Source of the DNA: Thunnus maccoyii
Taxonomy: Eukaryota > Chordata > Actinopteri > Scombriformes > Scombridae
NCBI RefSeq assembly: GCF_910596095.1
Contig: NC_056538.1
Location: forward strand, 9,294,001 to 9,358,000
Reading direction: 5' to 3'
Length of the DNA stretch: 64,000 bases
The position numbers were made by a program, and so were the translations under genes. The notes below the pieces were generated by a model that worked only from the letters and a program-made list of their open reading frames with translations, had not been told where the DNA came from and made no database searches. Positions within the stretch are counted from its first letter, which is position 1, and every line of letters starts with the position of its first letter. Positions 49,940 through 61,745 of the stretch are shown one piece after another.

Positions 49940-52900
49940 TCATTGATAAGGCTTGGGGCCTCTTAGTAGATCACTAGAGGTGAGGTTGGAAGTGGAACGG
50001 GTGCTTCCGTCTCCGTATCTCCTTGGGTTCCCAATCAAGGACTCCATGGGGCTGGGAGGTCTGCGAATCCTGTCTACCATACTCAGTGAGGAGCCAGAAT
50101 AAGAGTGCCTGGAGACAGCCGAAGAACTCAGAGGATCCGGCTTCAGGACAGGCTTAGAGACAGCCGAAGAACTTAGAGGATCCGGCTTCAGGACAGGCTT
50201 AGAGACAGCTGAAGGACTCAGAGGATCCGGCTTCGTGACAGGCTTAGAGACAGCTGAAGAACTCTGAGAATCCAGGTTCAGGAGGGGCTTAGAGGGAAGT
50301 GGTGCAAAGGGAGCGCCACCAGGCTTGGAGCTGCTGCCACCGGATGCTGAAAGTTCGCTACCACCTGAGCCTGAAACCTGCATTTTTGGCTCACCGCTTT
50401 CCTCACCATCAGGGCTTCCCTGGAATGAAATCAACACCACCACCCCACATGAAGGATACAGCAAATATAGCCTGAGCCAAGAACGAATAACAGCTTATAT
50501 GTCGTATATAATTTATATTTAAAGCAAACTCACAGTCTGCTTCTTCTTCTTCTTGTCAGTTTCACTTCCAGATGAGCCCGAACCCTGAGGAGCAGGGAAC
50601 CAGTAAGATTCAGTCACTTACAGTATATGAAACATAATCTGATGATATTTCCATTTTTTTAAATTTACCTTCTTCTTCTTCTTCTTCTTCTTGTCTTTCT
50701 TATCCTTTTTGTTTTCCTTGTCGCTGTCACTGGAGCTATCAGATGAACTTGATGAACTGGAGCTTGAGTCCTGATCAAATACAAAGCATACAACAGTTGA
50801 TCATCTCTCTTTTTGTAAAACAAAAGATGAGCATTATACACCCACTGAATTACCTTCTTTTTGTCCTTCTTCTTTTTCTTCTTCTTGTCTTTCTTCTTCT
50901 TTTTCTTCTTCTTGTCATCATCACTGCTAGAAGAATCTGAATCCTTAGATGTAAATAAATACATTTTGTTAGTGTATTGCTGTTTTTTTTCATGAAGAGA
51001 CATCCCATCTGAATATACATAGGAAATGGCACTAACAAATATTAAGAAGCAGGAGGCTGCTTTACAATTGCTTTACCTTCTTCTTGTCTTTCTTTTTCTT
51101 CTTCTTCTTGTCCTTTTTCTTCTTCTTTTTCTTCTTCTTATCATCATCACAAGAAGAATCACTGGAGGAGTCAGAAGAAGAAGAATCCTGGACAGAAAAA
51201 AGATAACATGTCATATTTAACTTATACAGTAGTAATTACACCATAGTAACGTTAATGTTATAGATACTGTTGTGCTTGTTTGCTCATCACACCACCTCGT
51301 GCATGCTGACATTGTGATTCAGTTGTTTCGCTCTACATATTCAGACATTTACTGAAGATCAACAACAGTAAGTTTTTCCAAGAAATTTCACATAGAAAGA
51401 GTTGTCAGGCTGCTTTATTCTCATGTTCCACATGTTTCAGCATTTTGGAGTTTGTGTTTTGAAACCTTTCTGGAACATATTTGTTGATTTTCAGGAGGTA
51501 AAATCCTGACATGTAAAACATGAAGGGACCTCATATTTAAGCTTTGTCTCACCTTCTTTTTCTTCTTCTTCTTATCCTTCTTCTTCTTCTTTTTCTTATC
51601 TTTCTTTTTCTTCTTTTTCTAAATAAAAAAACACACAGACTCATGATAAAATTGTGCATTCACTGTATTTGTTGATTTTGTAAACATCTGAAGTAGTGAA
51701 CATTATATTCATGTGTGTGTCATCTCACCTTGTCATCATCACTAGAAGAGGAGCTATCATCAGAGGAGCAGGGCTTCTAGAAAAGACATCAGTCAGTCAG
51801 TCACAGAAACCAACAGGAATCTTTATGACTTTCAGGGGCATTAATCCTCTAAAACAATACCATCATAGAACAGTGGAAAGTGAACCATGTTTACTCAACA
51901 GCATGTTAAAACAATGTTTTATTTTTCACCTTCTTCTTCTTCTTCTTCTGCTTCTTCTTCTTCTTCTTTTTCTTCTTGTCATCTTCACTATCAGATGAGG
52001 AGGAGGAGGAGGAAGAGGAGGAAGAGCTGGAATCCTGTAAAGAGATGAGAACAGTGTAATATTAACACAAAACACAAATGAACCAACCAAAAAAAGGACA
52101 CATACAAAAATTAGGATTATATAGAGGAAGACAAACCTTATCCTTCTTCTTCGTCTTCTTCTTCTTCTTCTTCTTTTTCTTCTTCTTTTTCTTCTTCTTG
52201 TCATCTTCACTATCAGATGAGGAAGAGGAGGAGGAGGATGAGGAGGAAGAGCTGGAATCCTGTAAAGAGATGAGAACAGTGTAATATTAACACAAAACAC
52301 AAATGAACCAACCAAAAAAAGGACACATACAAAAATTAGGATTATATAGAGGAAGACAAACCTTATCCTTCTTCTTCGTCTTCTTCTTCTTCTTCTTTTT
52401 CTTCTTCTTTTTCTTCTTCTTGTCATCTTCACTATCAGATGAGGAAGAGGAGGAGGAGGATGAGGAGGAGGAGGAGGAAGAGCTGGAATCCTGTAAAGAC
52501 AGAAAGACGAGAACAACGTATTAACACAATACACAACCAAACATACAAAAAAGGAACATACAGAAGAAGACAAACCTTATCCTTCTTCTTCATCTTCTTC
52601 TTCTTCTTTTTCTTCTTCTTCTTTTTCTTCTTCTCATCTTCACTGTCTGAGGAGGAGCTATCAGAGGATGATGAAGAGGAGGAGCTGGAGGAGTCCTATA
52701 GATCAAATCAAACACAAATATCCACATTGATATCTACAAACATCCCACTTCAGTTAGAGATATTTACACCTATGAGTAATTCAGTTTTCAAATCACCCAA
52801 AACTGCACACAGAAGCACATTTTTTGTATCTGTTTTATACTAATATACTAAATTTAATGTGCAATATAAAAATGTCAACATACATATTGTATGTACAGCA

Positions 52901-55900
52901 CTCTTTTCACTATCATCATGATGTACACATAGTCTGTCTGTATACCTTTTCCTTCTTCTTCTTTTTCTTCTTCTTGTCTTTTTTGTCATCATCACTATCT
53001 GAACATGAGCAAGAATCCTGCTGAGAAAAAAAAGGGAGTAAAAAAAAGTCACGGTGAATTTGGACTATTCTGTAACACAGACATTACCAACCACTATGCA
53101 GCAAATGTTGCATCAGTACACTGTGGTAATAATGAACTATAACAAAAGTGATGGTCATTAAAAAAAGCTACATTCTTCAACAACATTTTGTTTAGAGACA
53201 TTCTCTTTTTATCACTGCGTACACATGGTGATCACCTTTTTCTTCTTCTTCAACTTCTTCTTCTTGTCCTTCTCCTCCCCTCCTTCTCCCTCATCATCAC
53301 TTAAGTGGCCTTCCTCCAGACCGTCATGGAACGCCTCTGCTTTGCTCTGTTGTTACGACAAAAGAAAGCAATGATTCATCTGTGCATTTGTTGCATATAT
53401 TTGTGCGATATGCAAAAAGTGTGTGTCTGAGTATTTCACCTTGTCGGCATCTTTAGCTTTCTTTTTATCTCCATCAGCACTTGATCCTGCAATCTCACCA
53501 TCTGCAGAAAAGGAGAAATCCAAGAGATACTACATCAACCTCGTGAACAGGTTTGGTTTTGACGATGTCATTTGTAATTCAGTCTCTTTCAATCACCAAA
53601 AAGTGGAAACACTCACCAGCTGCTGAAAGAGCAGCACCACTGCTGATCTCCTCCTGCTCCTCATCCTGTGAAAAAGCACAAACACAATCAATCGTCTTTT
53701 ATTTCCCCTACAAATCTCCATACAAACCTTTATACAATAAATGCACACACACACACACACACACACACATACAGGCATGTGGAAAGATCTTTCCATCCTC
53801 TTACAGGTCCTGACAGGCACAAGAGCTACACATTTTCTCAGGAGGTATGCACTATTCACAAATCTGGTTTGTTCTTTATTAAAAGCACAACAAAAACAAG
53901 CTTCTCCACAGTTGTGAATTAAGAAATGGAGAGTTTCTGCCTTATATTGTTCATATTTTTTGCATCATATTTTTTGCATAACATAGTACAAACTAAGCCA
54001 CCTGCAGGCAGAGAACAAAGAAACTTGACTCAGCATTCCTACAATAAGTGGAATACCTTGAGAGGGTCACATGATGAAGAGCCTCGCCCCTGACCTGAAA
54101 ACCTACTACATAATTTAGAGGCCGTAGGCTTTTTAAAAAAAACAAGGAGGGGAATTTTTTTACCTTTTTCTCATCCTTCTTCTTCTTCTTCTTCTTTTTC
54201 TTATCCTTCTTCTTCTTCTTTTTCTTTTTATCTTCGTCACTGTCAGAAGATGATGATGATGATGATGATGAAGATGAAGAGCTGGAATCCTGTGTCAATA
54301 AAAAATGTTTTTATCTTTAGTGAAAATGTACAAATTACATATTAGTGATCTGCTGAACCCTCCCAGTCTTAATGTACATAGTAAATAACAGGCTGCTTTG
54401 GACAAATGACAAAACATCTTCATTGTTTTACCTTTTTCTTGTTTTTCTTTTTCTTCTTCTTCTTGTCCTTCTTCTTCTTTTTCTTTTTCTTCTTGTCATC
54501 ATCGCTGTCAGAAGAAGATGAAGAAGAGCTATCTGAGGAAGAGGAGCTGGAGTCCTGTGAAAGAAAAAGAAACAATACAATCAACACTTTTGGCCATTTA
54601 CATTTAAACAGGGAACAGTCAAACCAAACAGATGACACCCAAGATATCCACAATATTGTAACTACATAGTATTAAATAAACTGATTTTTTAATCATACCT
54701 TCTTCTTTTTCTTCTTCTTCTTCTTCTTCTTTTCATCTTCACTGTCAGAGGATGAACTATCAGATGAGGAAGAACAGGAATCCTGGGAAGTAGAGGTAGA
54801 TGTTCAGTAACAGATGAGTGTTTTATGTTTTATTGTTTTCATTACATGTATGGTTTAATGACATGTGCTGGTCCTTTAAGACAGTTAGTTATCGTTGTAT
54901 AATCTGCTGCATTATAGGCAAATTTGAAATACCTTCTTCTTCTTCTTCTTCGTCTTCTTTTTCTTCTTCTTCTTCTTCTTCTTGTCCTTCTTCTTCTTCT
55001 TCTTTTTCTCTTTCTTCTTGTCATCCTCCTCATCTGATGAGTCGAGACCCTGAGGCTGGCAAAATGAAAAATGCAAGAAGAGGAGAGAAATTCTGTAATG
55101 TGATATGATATGATTCTTTATGGATTACAGACATTAGCAAATCCAAGGTATAACACATTGAAGTGAAATTTATTTCAAACATGGCCCCAGTTGTAAGTTC
55201 AACAGCCACAGCATTCGACTTCTCTCTCACCTGGCTCAAACTCTGTCCCTCTGCAGACGGCTCTTCCATTTGGCCTTCGGTACCTGAAAACATTAAATGC
55301 ATTCAAATGTAAAACACAAGTATGAATTGCATGTATTGACAACAAATTCTGCAGATTATTGTTCATGGTAATTCTGCTGACTTTACCAATGAATACAGCC
55401 AAACACAGGGCTTTATAAATATTGGAAATATGTGCAGATTACAACTGCTGCAATTTGACTGGCAACCCATTTGACTGGCAACCCTTCTCTTCTCTGTGTC
55501 ACCATATACTTCAATTGTCAGTCCATTATGATGAAGACATGAGTGAATCTGAAAGATCTGGATGAACTGGAGGTTTCAACTCAATTCTGCCAAAGTGCCC
55601 TTCAGCAAGATATCGACTTTAAATGTCAAAATTGGCCTCACTCTCAAATACAGACCGCAACTATTCAGACTGTACGTTAACTGGCTATTGAATTATACTT
55701 GCAGAGTTCTCTAAGGAGAAGATGGAGAATAATATTCTAAGTGAAACAAAAGCAGACAAGATGAAGTTCTTCAGTTTCTTGCAAACAACCTTAGAAACGC
55801 TTTTTCAAGTTTTTGCAATACAAGCATACTTGCAAACAAAGTCACTTTGGGCGGAACTGTGATATGCAACACACGCTTTTGTAAAAGAGAATACACAGAG

Positions 55901-58900
55901 CTGAGACACACATTCATCTCATGAGACTTGATATAAGCAGTCATCTGAATACATAAAACTATGTTGCAGAACGTTGCAAAGGGGAAATTCTGTATTTCAC
56001 TTACCAGACTGATATATGATGACATTGTCCCAGACGTACTCCTTCTCCTCTTCCTTTTTCTTCTTCTTCTTCTTCTTCTTCTTCTTGTCATCCTGCAAGG
56101 GAATGTTGACTCTGTCATAACTATAGGTTGTGTTTTAGTGTTGTTTTTTTAATTGTTGTACTATAATGTGTGTGTGTGCTTGTTTGTGAAGCTTGTTGAT
56201 GAATTGATTTATATTTGCTTAATAAAAAATCATGATACAGTCATAGTTGGGTGTCACCCACTAGTTATACATGAAGAATTGTCTATCTTCACCGCGTTTA
56301 GATAACAAACATCCACACCCACTGTGACCAAGAAGCCAAAACCAACACACAGCAAATGACATGCACAGACTGTGCATATTACACACCAACTGGCTGCATG
56401 GCCATACACTACTACTACTGCTGTGTAACGATGCATGTAAGCACGCACACACCCCCATACCTGCACACACATATTTCTGAGGCGTTCCCATTCTCCCCAA
56501 AACAGCTACAAAAATCACATCTGAGTGTAGTGTCATGACTTGCTGTGGTTGACACAACAGGCATGTCAAGCATATGACTGGGTGTGTTCCTCTCCTGTCA
56601 GATATCTCCTGCTATCAGATCTACATGTGCCTCCGCCTAGTACTCAGGCTGAATCGCACGGCAGTGTAATGGACTCCTACCTTCAAAGGCTCTGATCTTG
56701 TGATTTTTTTCACCTTAATACTTTACAACCAATCACTCCTATCAGAAGAGAACTAGTGGGTAAAAACTCAGCTCTGAGGTTTCTTTGAACTGATTTTTTT
56801 CTTTTCTTTTAGTCTTTTGTCTTAAAAGCTTGCAACAGCTGAGCCGCTTGCCTTTCCCGCACCTCCTGATTTTCAGCCCACGCCTTCAGAAAATGAGTAA
56901 GACATCAAGTCATCGTGTGATTGCAGCTACTTGAAGCGGAACCTTACTAAGCTAGGCAAAAAGGTGAAAGTAGTGCATGCCCCATTTGGTATTTGAGTGC
57001 TCTTGTTGATGTTGCAGACTTGGTGGAGAGTTGACGGGCTTATCCCCGACTTGCCAAAAGACTATAATGAATACTCAGTTTTTAGATTTCACTCAATTTG
57101 AAAGAAATCCCACCCTAAATATTCTCTTAACATACTGTATTGTCAGCTCTGACAAACTCTTATATCCTCACTTGAGGCAGCGACATAGTTGGAAAGGACT
57201 ATCAGTCCCCTATGAGCTGATGTGAAACTGTTTGTGCTTGTGGCCAAGGACTTAATTTAGCACCGCCGCGGGAAAGATTTCTCAAGGATTAACATAAACA
57301 AAACTGTAACACCATCAGATTTACACTCTCTTTCACTCCTTTGAGATATTTTGGCTTCAGCTGAAAAAATATGACTTCTGAGCTCTTTGGTGTTGAAAGG
57401 TATGTAATTGCGTAACCTATGCCATAACTAGACTTACCTCACTGTCACTGCCTGAAGAGCTACTGGAGGAAGAAGAGGAGGAAGAGGAGGAGGAAGAGGA
57501 GGATGAAGAAGAGGATGATGAGGATGATGAGCTGGAATCCTGTTGAGAAAGAGGTTAGGGAAGTTATTGCTCAACATTGTGTACACTTTGGACAGATTTA
57601 TTTATACCCTCCTTTGTTGGCGAAAGTGATAAATGAGTCTAAATGAATGAGTCACCATTAACACACTGGAATAGGGCTTTGTCACAGACGCTTAGAGAGA
57701 GGAGTGTGGCTGGCAGCAGAAGGGAGGGGCGTTCTAAGCCCTCGGCGACACACAAAGGGAATTATATGAGAAACCATTTTACCGAGAAGGCACACGGAGG
57801 CACACACACGCCCATCACAGCTATGCCGTGAGCCACTCGAACCTATTGAGAAAGTGATCATTTCATTCCTAGTCCTCTCCTGTTTGACTGGCTGTTGCTT
57901 GGTGCAGCACTTCCTTCCTCTGTCTGTGAGGACTGTGCAACTCTCTGAGTGTAGTTTCTAATCAGGGCAACACCCGCTAAAAACCACAGGATTGACTGAC
58001 CATCTAATAAGGTGTAATATTTTACTAGACATGCTGCGGAGACTGTACTCAATAATGGTACAGTAAAAGCAGAATCAAGTGTCAATCAAGAAATTAGTTT
58101 AACTCCATAACAAACTTCAAGCCATTTAAGATTCTCTTGGTACAGCGGAGACATTATTTCCCTTTAAGCTGACAGTAACTGTTTTGTTAATATTTGTATT
58201 TAGGCACTTTGCTGTTCAGGTTAGTAGTGATTAGTAGTTGGTTAGTTTTGAAGATAAGATTAAAACACATACCTTCTTCTTCTTCTTCTTCTTCTTCAGC
58301 TTCTTCTTCTTCTTCTCTTTCTTGCCGATACCTTCATCCTCACTGTCCGAGGAGGACGGAGAGCTGTCAAGTGAGTACACCACCTTGTGAAAGACAAAAA
58401 TAAAAAACCGACATTATTTCCGGTGTCCCTCAAAATCTTTAGAACATCTGGTGGGAATGAATACACACAAACAGAGCTGATATGCATTACAGTAACACTT
58501 AATGTTCTTTACTTTAATGCAGATGCATGAATATCTGGTTATAAAGTATTATGGGTCGCTGCTCTTCACCTTGTTGCAAAAGATTATTCTGTGTGCTTTA
58601 AACGTGTCCCTTACTCACCTGTATATGTCCTGCTCCTGCTGGGTGTCCAGGTTGACTCTTGTCTCCCTCCACCTTTCCCAGGTCGGCAGGCTCTGCCACC
58701 TCAGCAAGGGGCTGCAAACCACCCTGAGGGGCTGCTACTGGGTGCACCACACCTGCAGCTCCACCTGGAGCTACACAGTTCAGGTTGACAGGATTAGAGA
58801 TGTTCTGAAGACAGGCACCAATACCTACCTCTCTTTACATTTAAAATCCTTAGAAAGACCTAGCTAATGAACCATCAGAATATGCAAATTTCACAGAGGG

Positions 58901-61582
58901 TTAGCAACCTGTTTCTATGATGCTGGTTGTACCATAACAGCAGAGGGAATGATGGCACTTCCTTATTCTTTCACTTCCTTAAATGGAGTGCCAGTTTCAA
59001 ATAGAGGACTAAATATCAAACATAAGGGCCTAAATCAATAAAATGGTTCCTGCAAATTGAGGACTATCTACTGCCCTTTGCTATAAATCCAATGAATTGC
59101 TTAACTATTACAATAATTCAGCAAAGTGCCACACCTCTAACAGCAGAAGGGGTCTGCTTTGTGTAAATAGGCTATCTCAGTATATAAAACAGTAATAAAC
59201 AGGTAATTTGTTTCCTTCCTGAAACAACTACTGTCTCTCTCTTAAAAGAGAAACAAGCCAAAATTTCATCAAACTATAAACAAAGCAAACTGCTGAATAA
59301 ATCATAGCCAAAAAGAAAGCAAACCTTTGTGGAGTGTGGACTCCATTTAGGTCCAGACTTCTCCTCTGTCCAGGGACCTAGGTCTCCTCTGACAGACTCA
59401 CCCGTACAGTTTTATGACAAGGTGTGCGTATGTGGGGAGAGTGATATGGGAGGGGGAAACAGGGATTGTGCCAAATTAAAAGAGACTTCTCCTCAAAAGT
59501 TTCAAAATAAAACCCACTATGAAATATTTTATTTAGCATTGCAAAAAAAATCAACCCAATATATATTTTATGTACCAAGTCCGATGATTTCATTCATATG
59601 TACCATCTGTGTGCACAACAACTGACAGATTGTAGGCCTGCATTTTTTATTTGGCAGACTATTTTTATAGAGTTTCTTTTATTTTGAAAGCAACACCAGG
59701 TGTTATCCTGGCTGTTGTAGACTGGCAGGTTTACCTGTGCTAACAGGTAAGGCCTGTTTCAATGCCTGTGGTGAGAGGATAGTAGCTATTCACACTATCT
59801 GCCCCAGGACAAAACCAGGAGGTAAGTTTTACTATAGAAACAGGTCTGTGGTACCCAGTGGTGGAAAGTAACTAAGTGCATCTACTCAAGTACTGTACTT
59901 AAGTAGAATTTTGAGGTATTTGTACTTTACTTGAGTATTTCCATTTGATGCTATTTTATACTTCCACTCCACTACATTTCAGAGAGAAGTATTGTACTTT
60001 CTACTCCACTACATTTATTTGACAGCTTTGTTTACTTTTCAGATGAAGATTTGACACAATGGATAATACAACAACTTTTTAAAATACAACACATTGTTAA
60101 AGATGAAACCAGTGGTTTCCAACCTTTTTGGCTTTTGATGTCTTACAAAAAGCAGTGTGTAGTTGGGTCACATTTCAGATGTCTGTGAGTTGTTAACAGC
60201 ATCACCAAATAGTGATTTTTCCCTCTAAACTTCTCACATGGTTTCATTTCAATAAATGTTCAAATGATCCAATATTTCACCAAAAATCAAAGATTAGAGA
60301 AAAAGTCTAAAAACTGAAAACAGATTTGTGTTTCAAAACTTTGTTTTTTCTTCTCTCCCATTAATCATGTAACGATCCCTCAGATTTATCTGGTGACCCT
60401 TTGGAGGGGCCCAACCCCTAGGTTGGGAACCACTGGACTAAACTAGCTAACTGTATATAAAGTAGTTCAAACTAGCTCCACCTCCAGCAGCTACAACAGT
60501 AACATGCTGCTCTAACACTGATGCTTCAATATTAATAATCTAATGATGTCATATATAAAAATATATCAGTCAGAGGGACCAAACCACTACTTTTACTGCA
60601 ATACTTTAACTAGCCTACATCAAGTTGATAATAGTTAAGTTACTTTTACTTAAGTAGGATTTTTCATGCAGGACTTTTACTTGTAATGGAGTATTTTTAC
60701 ACTACTGTATTAGTACTTTTACTTAAGCAAAGGATCTGAATACCTCTTCCACCACAGATGGTACCATTACAATTTTGTACGCACGAATTAATTATTATTA
60801 AGAGATTTATCCGTGATACCTACCGCACAAAACTTGTTTGTCCTTAGTTTGGAGCAGCGCATTACTGAGTTTGAACTAAGTCGCAGATAGGAAACTTTTT
60901 CCTTTTTCCATTAGTTTGTAGTAATCAAATAAACAAGAACACACGCATCATGAATCATGAACACTGATTTAAATAGACTAATGTTTTGTCGCCTCCCAGA
61001 GGATATTCAGGGTTAAAACCATGGACCACATAGGTCAAACGTCTATAGTTTGTTCCCTTCCAGCTTCCGTAGTTCTACAGCTTGTAAAGTTAACTGAGAT
61101 CACAAGAGAGCCAGCGGAACTCCGGAAAAGCAATTTGCTTTCTAAATAAAAGTATGAACATCACTAGCTTAATTCAAAACAGAAAACAACACCGGAGTAC
61201 ACTGAACTATAGGGTGTAAAATACTTAGCTGACTCATTCTATATAGATACATAGAAGAAGATCTAGTTAGTTTATGAAGTTTCAACTTCATAATCTAGTT
61301 AATGAAGTTATGATACAATGGCCTTATTTTGAAGATCCTAGGGGAAACGGTATCTTTCAATAATGTCGGCTGCTTGTCCGCAGTTTATCAAACGTTGCAT
61401 AGCGAAGTAATGTTGAGAGGACACTTTGTAATATATTTTCTGCGTGATAATTGGAAGATTTTCAATCTTTAGTTTAACGTTATAATGTAGAACAGTTAGC
61501 TAACGTTAGCTTAAGTTACCTCAAAGAAGAAACCGGACTGTCTGCGGGGTGTGACGGTTACCTTTTTAACCGACATTTGCAT
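49940..61582 (-). CDS. Modular Asp/Ser-Lys repeat protein, 25 coding exons, unrecognised
   Basis: Exons in transcript order: 61520-61582, 58619-58804, 58273-58383, 57438-57539, 56005-56092, 55231-55283, 54933-55049, 54699-54782, 54432-54554, 54164-54289, 53617-53665, 53440-53501, 53236-53346, 52946-53017, 52576-52695, 52362-52490, 52137-52259, 51930-52034, 51729-51776, 51553-51618, 51077-51187, 50854-50943, 50669-50770, 50534-50584, 49940-50419. All have AG/GT borders and compatible phases (2,772 nt; 923 residues). The N-terminus is MQMSVKKVTVTPRRQSGFFF (RRQS fits a basophilic kinase site) with an in-frame stop upstream. Residues 22-83 are Pro/Ala/Gly-rich. Residues 84-764 are modules of acidic serine then lysine, interrupted by short acidic exons (EYVWDNVIIYQS at 172-183). 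Residues 765-923 are Ser/Pro-rich and end LLRGPKPYQ. There is no signal peptide or membrane segment. A disordered, CK2-phosphorylatable nuclear or nucleolar protein (Nopp140-like in style only) is my inference. Small exons may be missed. Confidence 0.75.
50114..50283 (-). repeat. Coding 45-bp minisatellite in the last exon
   Basis: Three and a half tandem 45-bp units begin at about 50,114, 50,159, 50,204 and 50,249. On the - strand they encode KPVLKPDPLSSSAVS-type 15-residue repeats (variants KPVTKPDPLSPSAVS and a degenerate first unit). The reading frame is preserved, so unit-number changes would alter protein length without a frameshift. Confidence 0.85.
52035..52490 (-). repeat. Recent tandem duplication of an exon-intron unit (about 225 bp)
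   Basis: The unit 52,035-52,259 is repeated at 52,260-52,490. The intron parts (52,035-52,136 and 52,260-52,361) are identical over about 102 nt. The exons differ mainly by a few triplets in the GAG/GAA and CTT tracts. A third, clearly diverged copy follows at 52,491-52,695: its intron still shares ACAAACCTTATCC and AAGAC blocks. Confidence 0.9.
53743..53771. repeat. (CA)n microsatellite
   Basis: About 14 CA units within an intron of the modular gene. Confidence 0.95.
56100..57430. other. Long intron of the modular gene
   Basis: I see no further module exon in this 1.3-kb intron. Open frames here are short and lack splice context; a small CA-rich run lies at about 56,441-56,470. Confidence 0.5.
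59856..60757. mobile_element. hAT-like MITE with 8-bp target duplication
   Basis: The termini are CAGTGGTGGAAAGTAACTAA on the left and CTTCCACCACAG on the right. The flanks are GTGGTACC (59,848-59,855) and ATGGTACC (60,758-60,765), an 8-bp duplication with one mismatch, the hAT hallmark. The subterminal regions are full of ACTTTTACTTAAGT/ACTTAAGTA motifs. It has no coding capacity. A second element is inserted inside; without it this one is about 570 bp. Confidence 0.85.
60110..60435. mobile_element. Second hAT-like MITE nested in the first
   Basis: The terminal inverted repeats are CAGTGGTTTCCAACC and GGTTGGGAACCACTG. The flanks GATGAAAC (60,102-60,109) and GACTAAAC (60,436-60,443) match at 6 of 8 positions, as expected for an old 8-bp target duplication. 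The element is 326 bp and non-coding. Confidence 0.8.
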
Positions 61583-61745
61583 GTCTCGCCACTCCTGCTC
61601 TGTTATGGAAAGGAAAATAGTGTTTTGGCTTTGTGAAAGGTCAGTTCTTTGTCAGTGACTCTGTAGCTAGAGCACCCGAGGGAAGTCATGATAACTAGCT
61701 AAATGTTGGTCTTTTCACACCTTGAATGACTGACTGGTCGTCACC
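61583..61745. promoter_or_regulatory. Bidirectional promoter between the modular gene and the tp53i13-like gene
   Basis: Only 163 bp separate the two divergent start codons, so both 5' UTRs and at least part of both promoters must lie here or overlap the first exons. No TATA box is evident. Nearby sequence on both sides (61.35-61.87 kb) has more CpG than the rest of the window, consistent with a housekeeping-type shared promoter. Confidence 0.6.

Larger units (their letters stand above)
50534..58383 (-). repeat. Array of homologous Ser/Lys module exons
   Basis: The typical exon starts right after CAG with GATTCCAGCTC or GACTCCAGC (Asp-Ser-Ser), passes through S/D/E and ends in AAG codons at the donor. 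Full modules are exons 3, 7-10, 14-18 and 21-23. Two modules look split by an intron: exon 4 (serine only) with exon 5 (DDKKK start), and exon 19 (SSDDSSSSSDDDK) with exon 20 (lysine only). Exons 13 and 24 are shorter or more acidic variants. Most are phase 0 at both ends, so whole modules can be gained or lost without breaking the frame. Confidence 0.8.
58810..61515. other. First intron of the modular gene
   Basis: It holds the two nested MITEs at 59.86-60.76 kb. An alternative small coding start at 59,325-59,346 (MESTLHK) was considered and rejected. No other exon is visible. Confidence 0.6.

Noticed and set aside
51926-52573. A 215-codon - strand open frame rich in Arg runs (RRRKRRRK) and Pro
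   Set aside because: It is the shifted frame of the (AAG)n module exons read straight through introns. The in-frame exon reading gives Ser/Asp-Lys modules with proper splice borders instead. Its threefold repetition only mirrors the exon-intron duplication.
52078-52843. + strand open frames with long Phe or Leu/Ser runs followed by Glu runs
   Set aside because: These are the antisense of the module exons (CTT/TTC triplets) and run across introns; no + strand splice logic or start context.
59325-59346. Alternative first coding exon (MESTLHK) for the modular gene
   Set aside because: It joins in phase to a shorter version of exon 2, but its donor is weaker (GTTTGC). The 61,520 exon with the acceptor at 58,804 gives better splice sites, a longer open exon and a promoter in the CpG-richer patch. 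An alternative promoter is still possible.
49940-61582. Naming the modular gene as Nopp140/NOLC1, DSPP or MYO18A
   Set aside because: The resemblance is only compositional. There is no Nopp140-type Lys/Pro/Ala block, no signal peptide as in DSPP, and no motor or PDZ domain. The non-repetitive ends match none of these as I know them.
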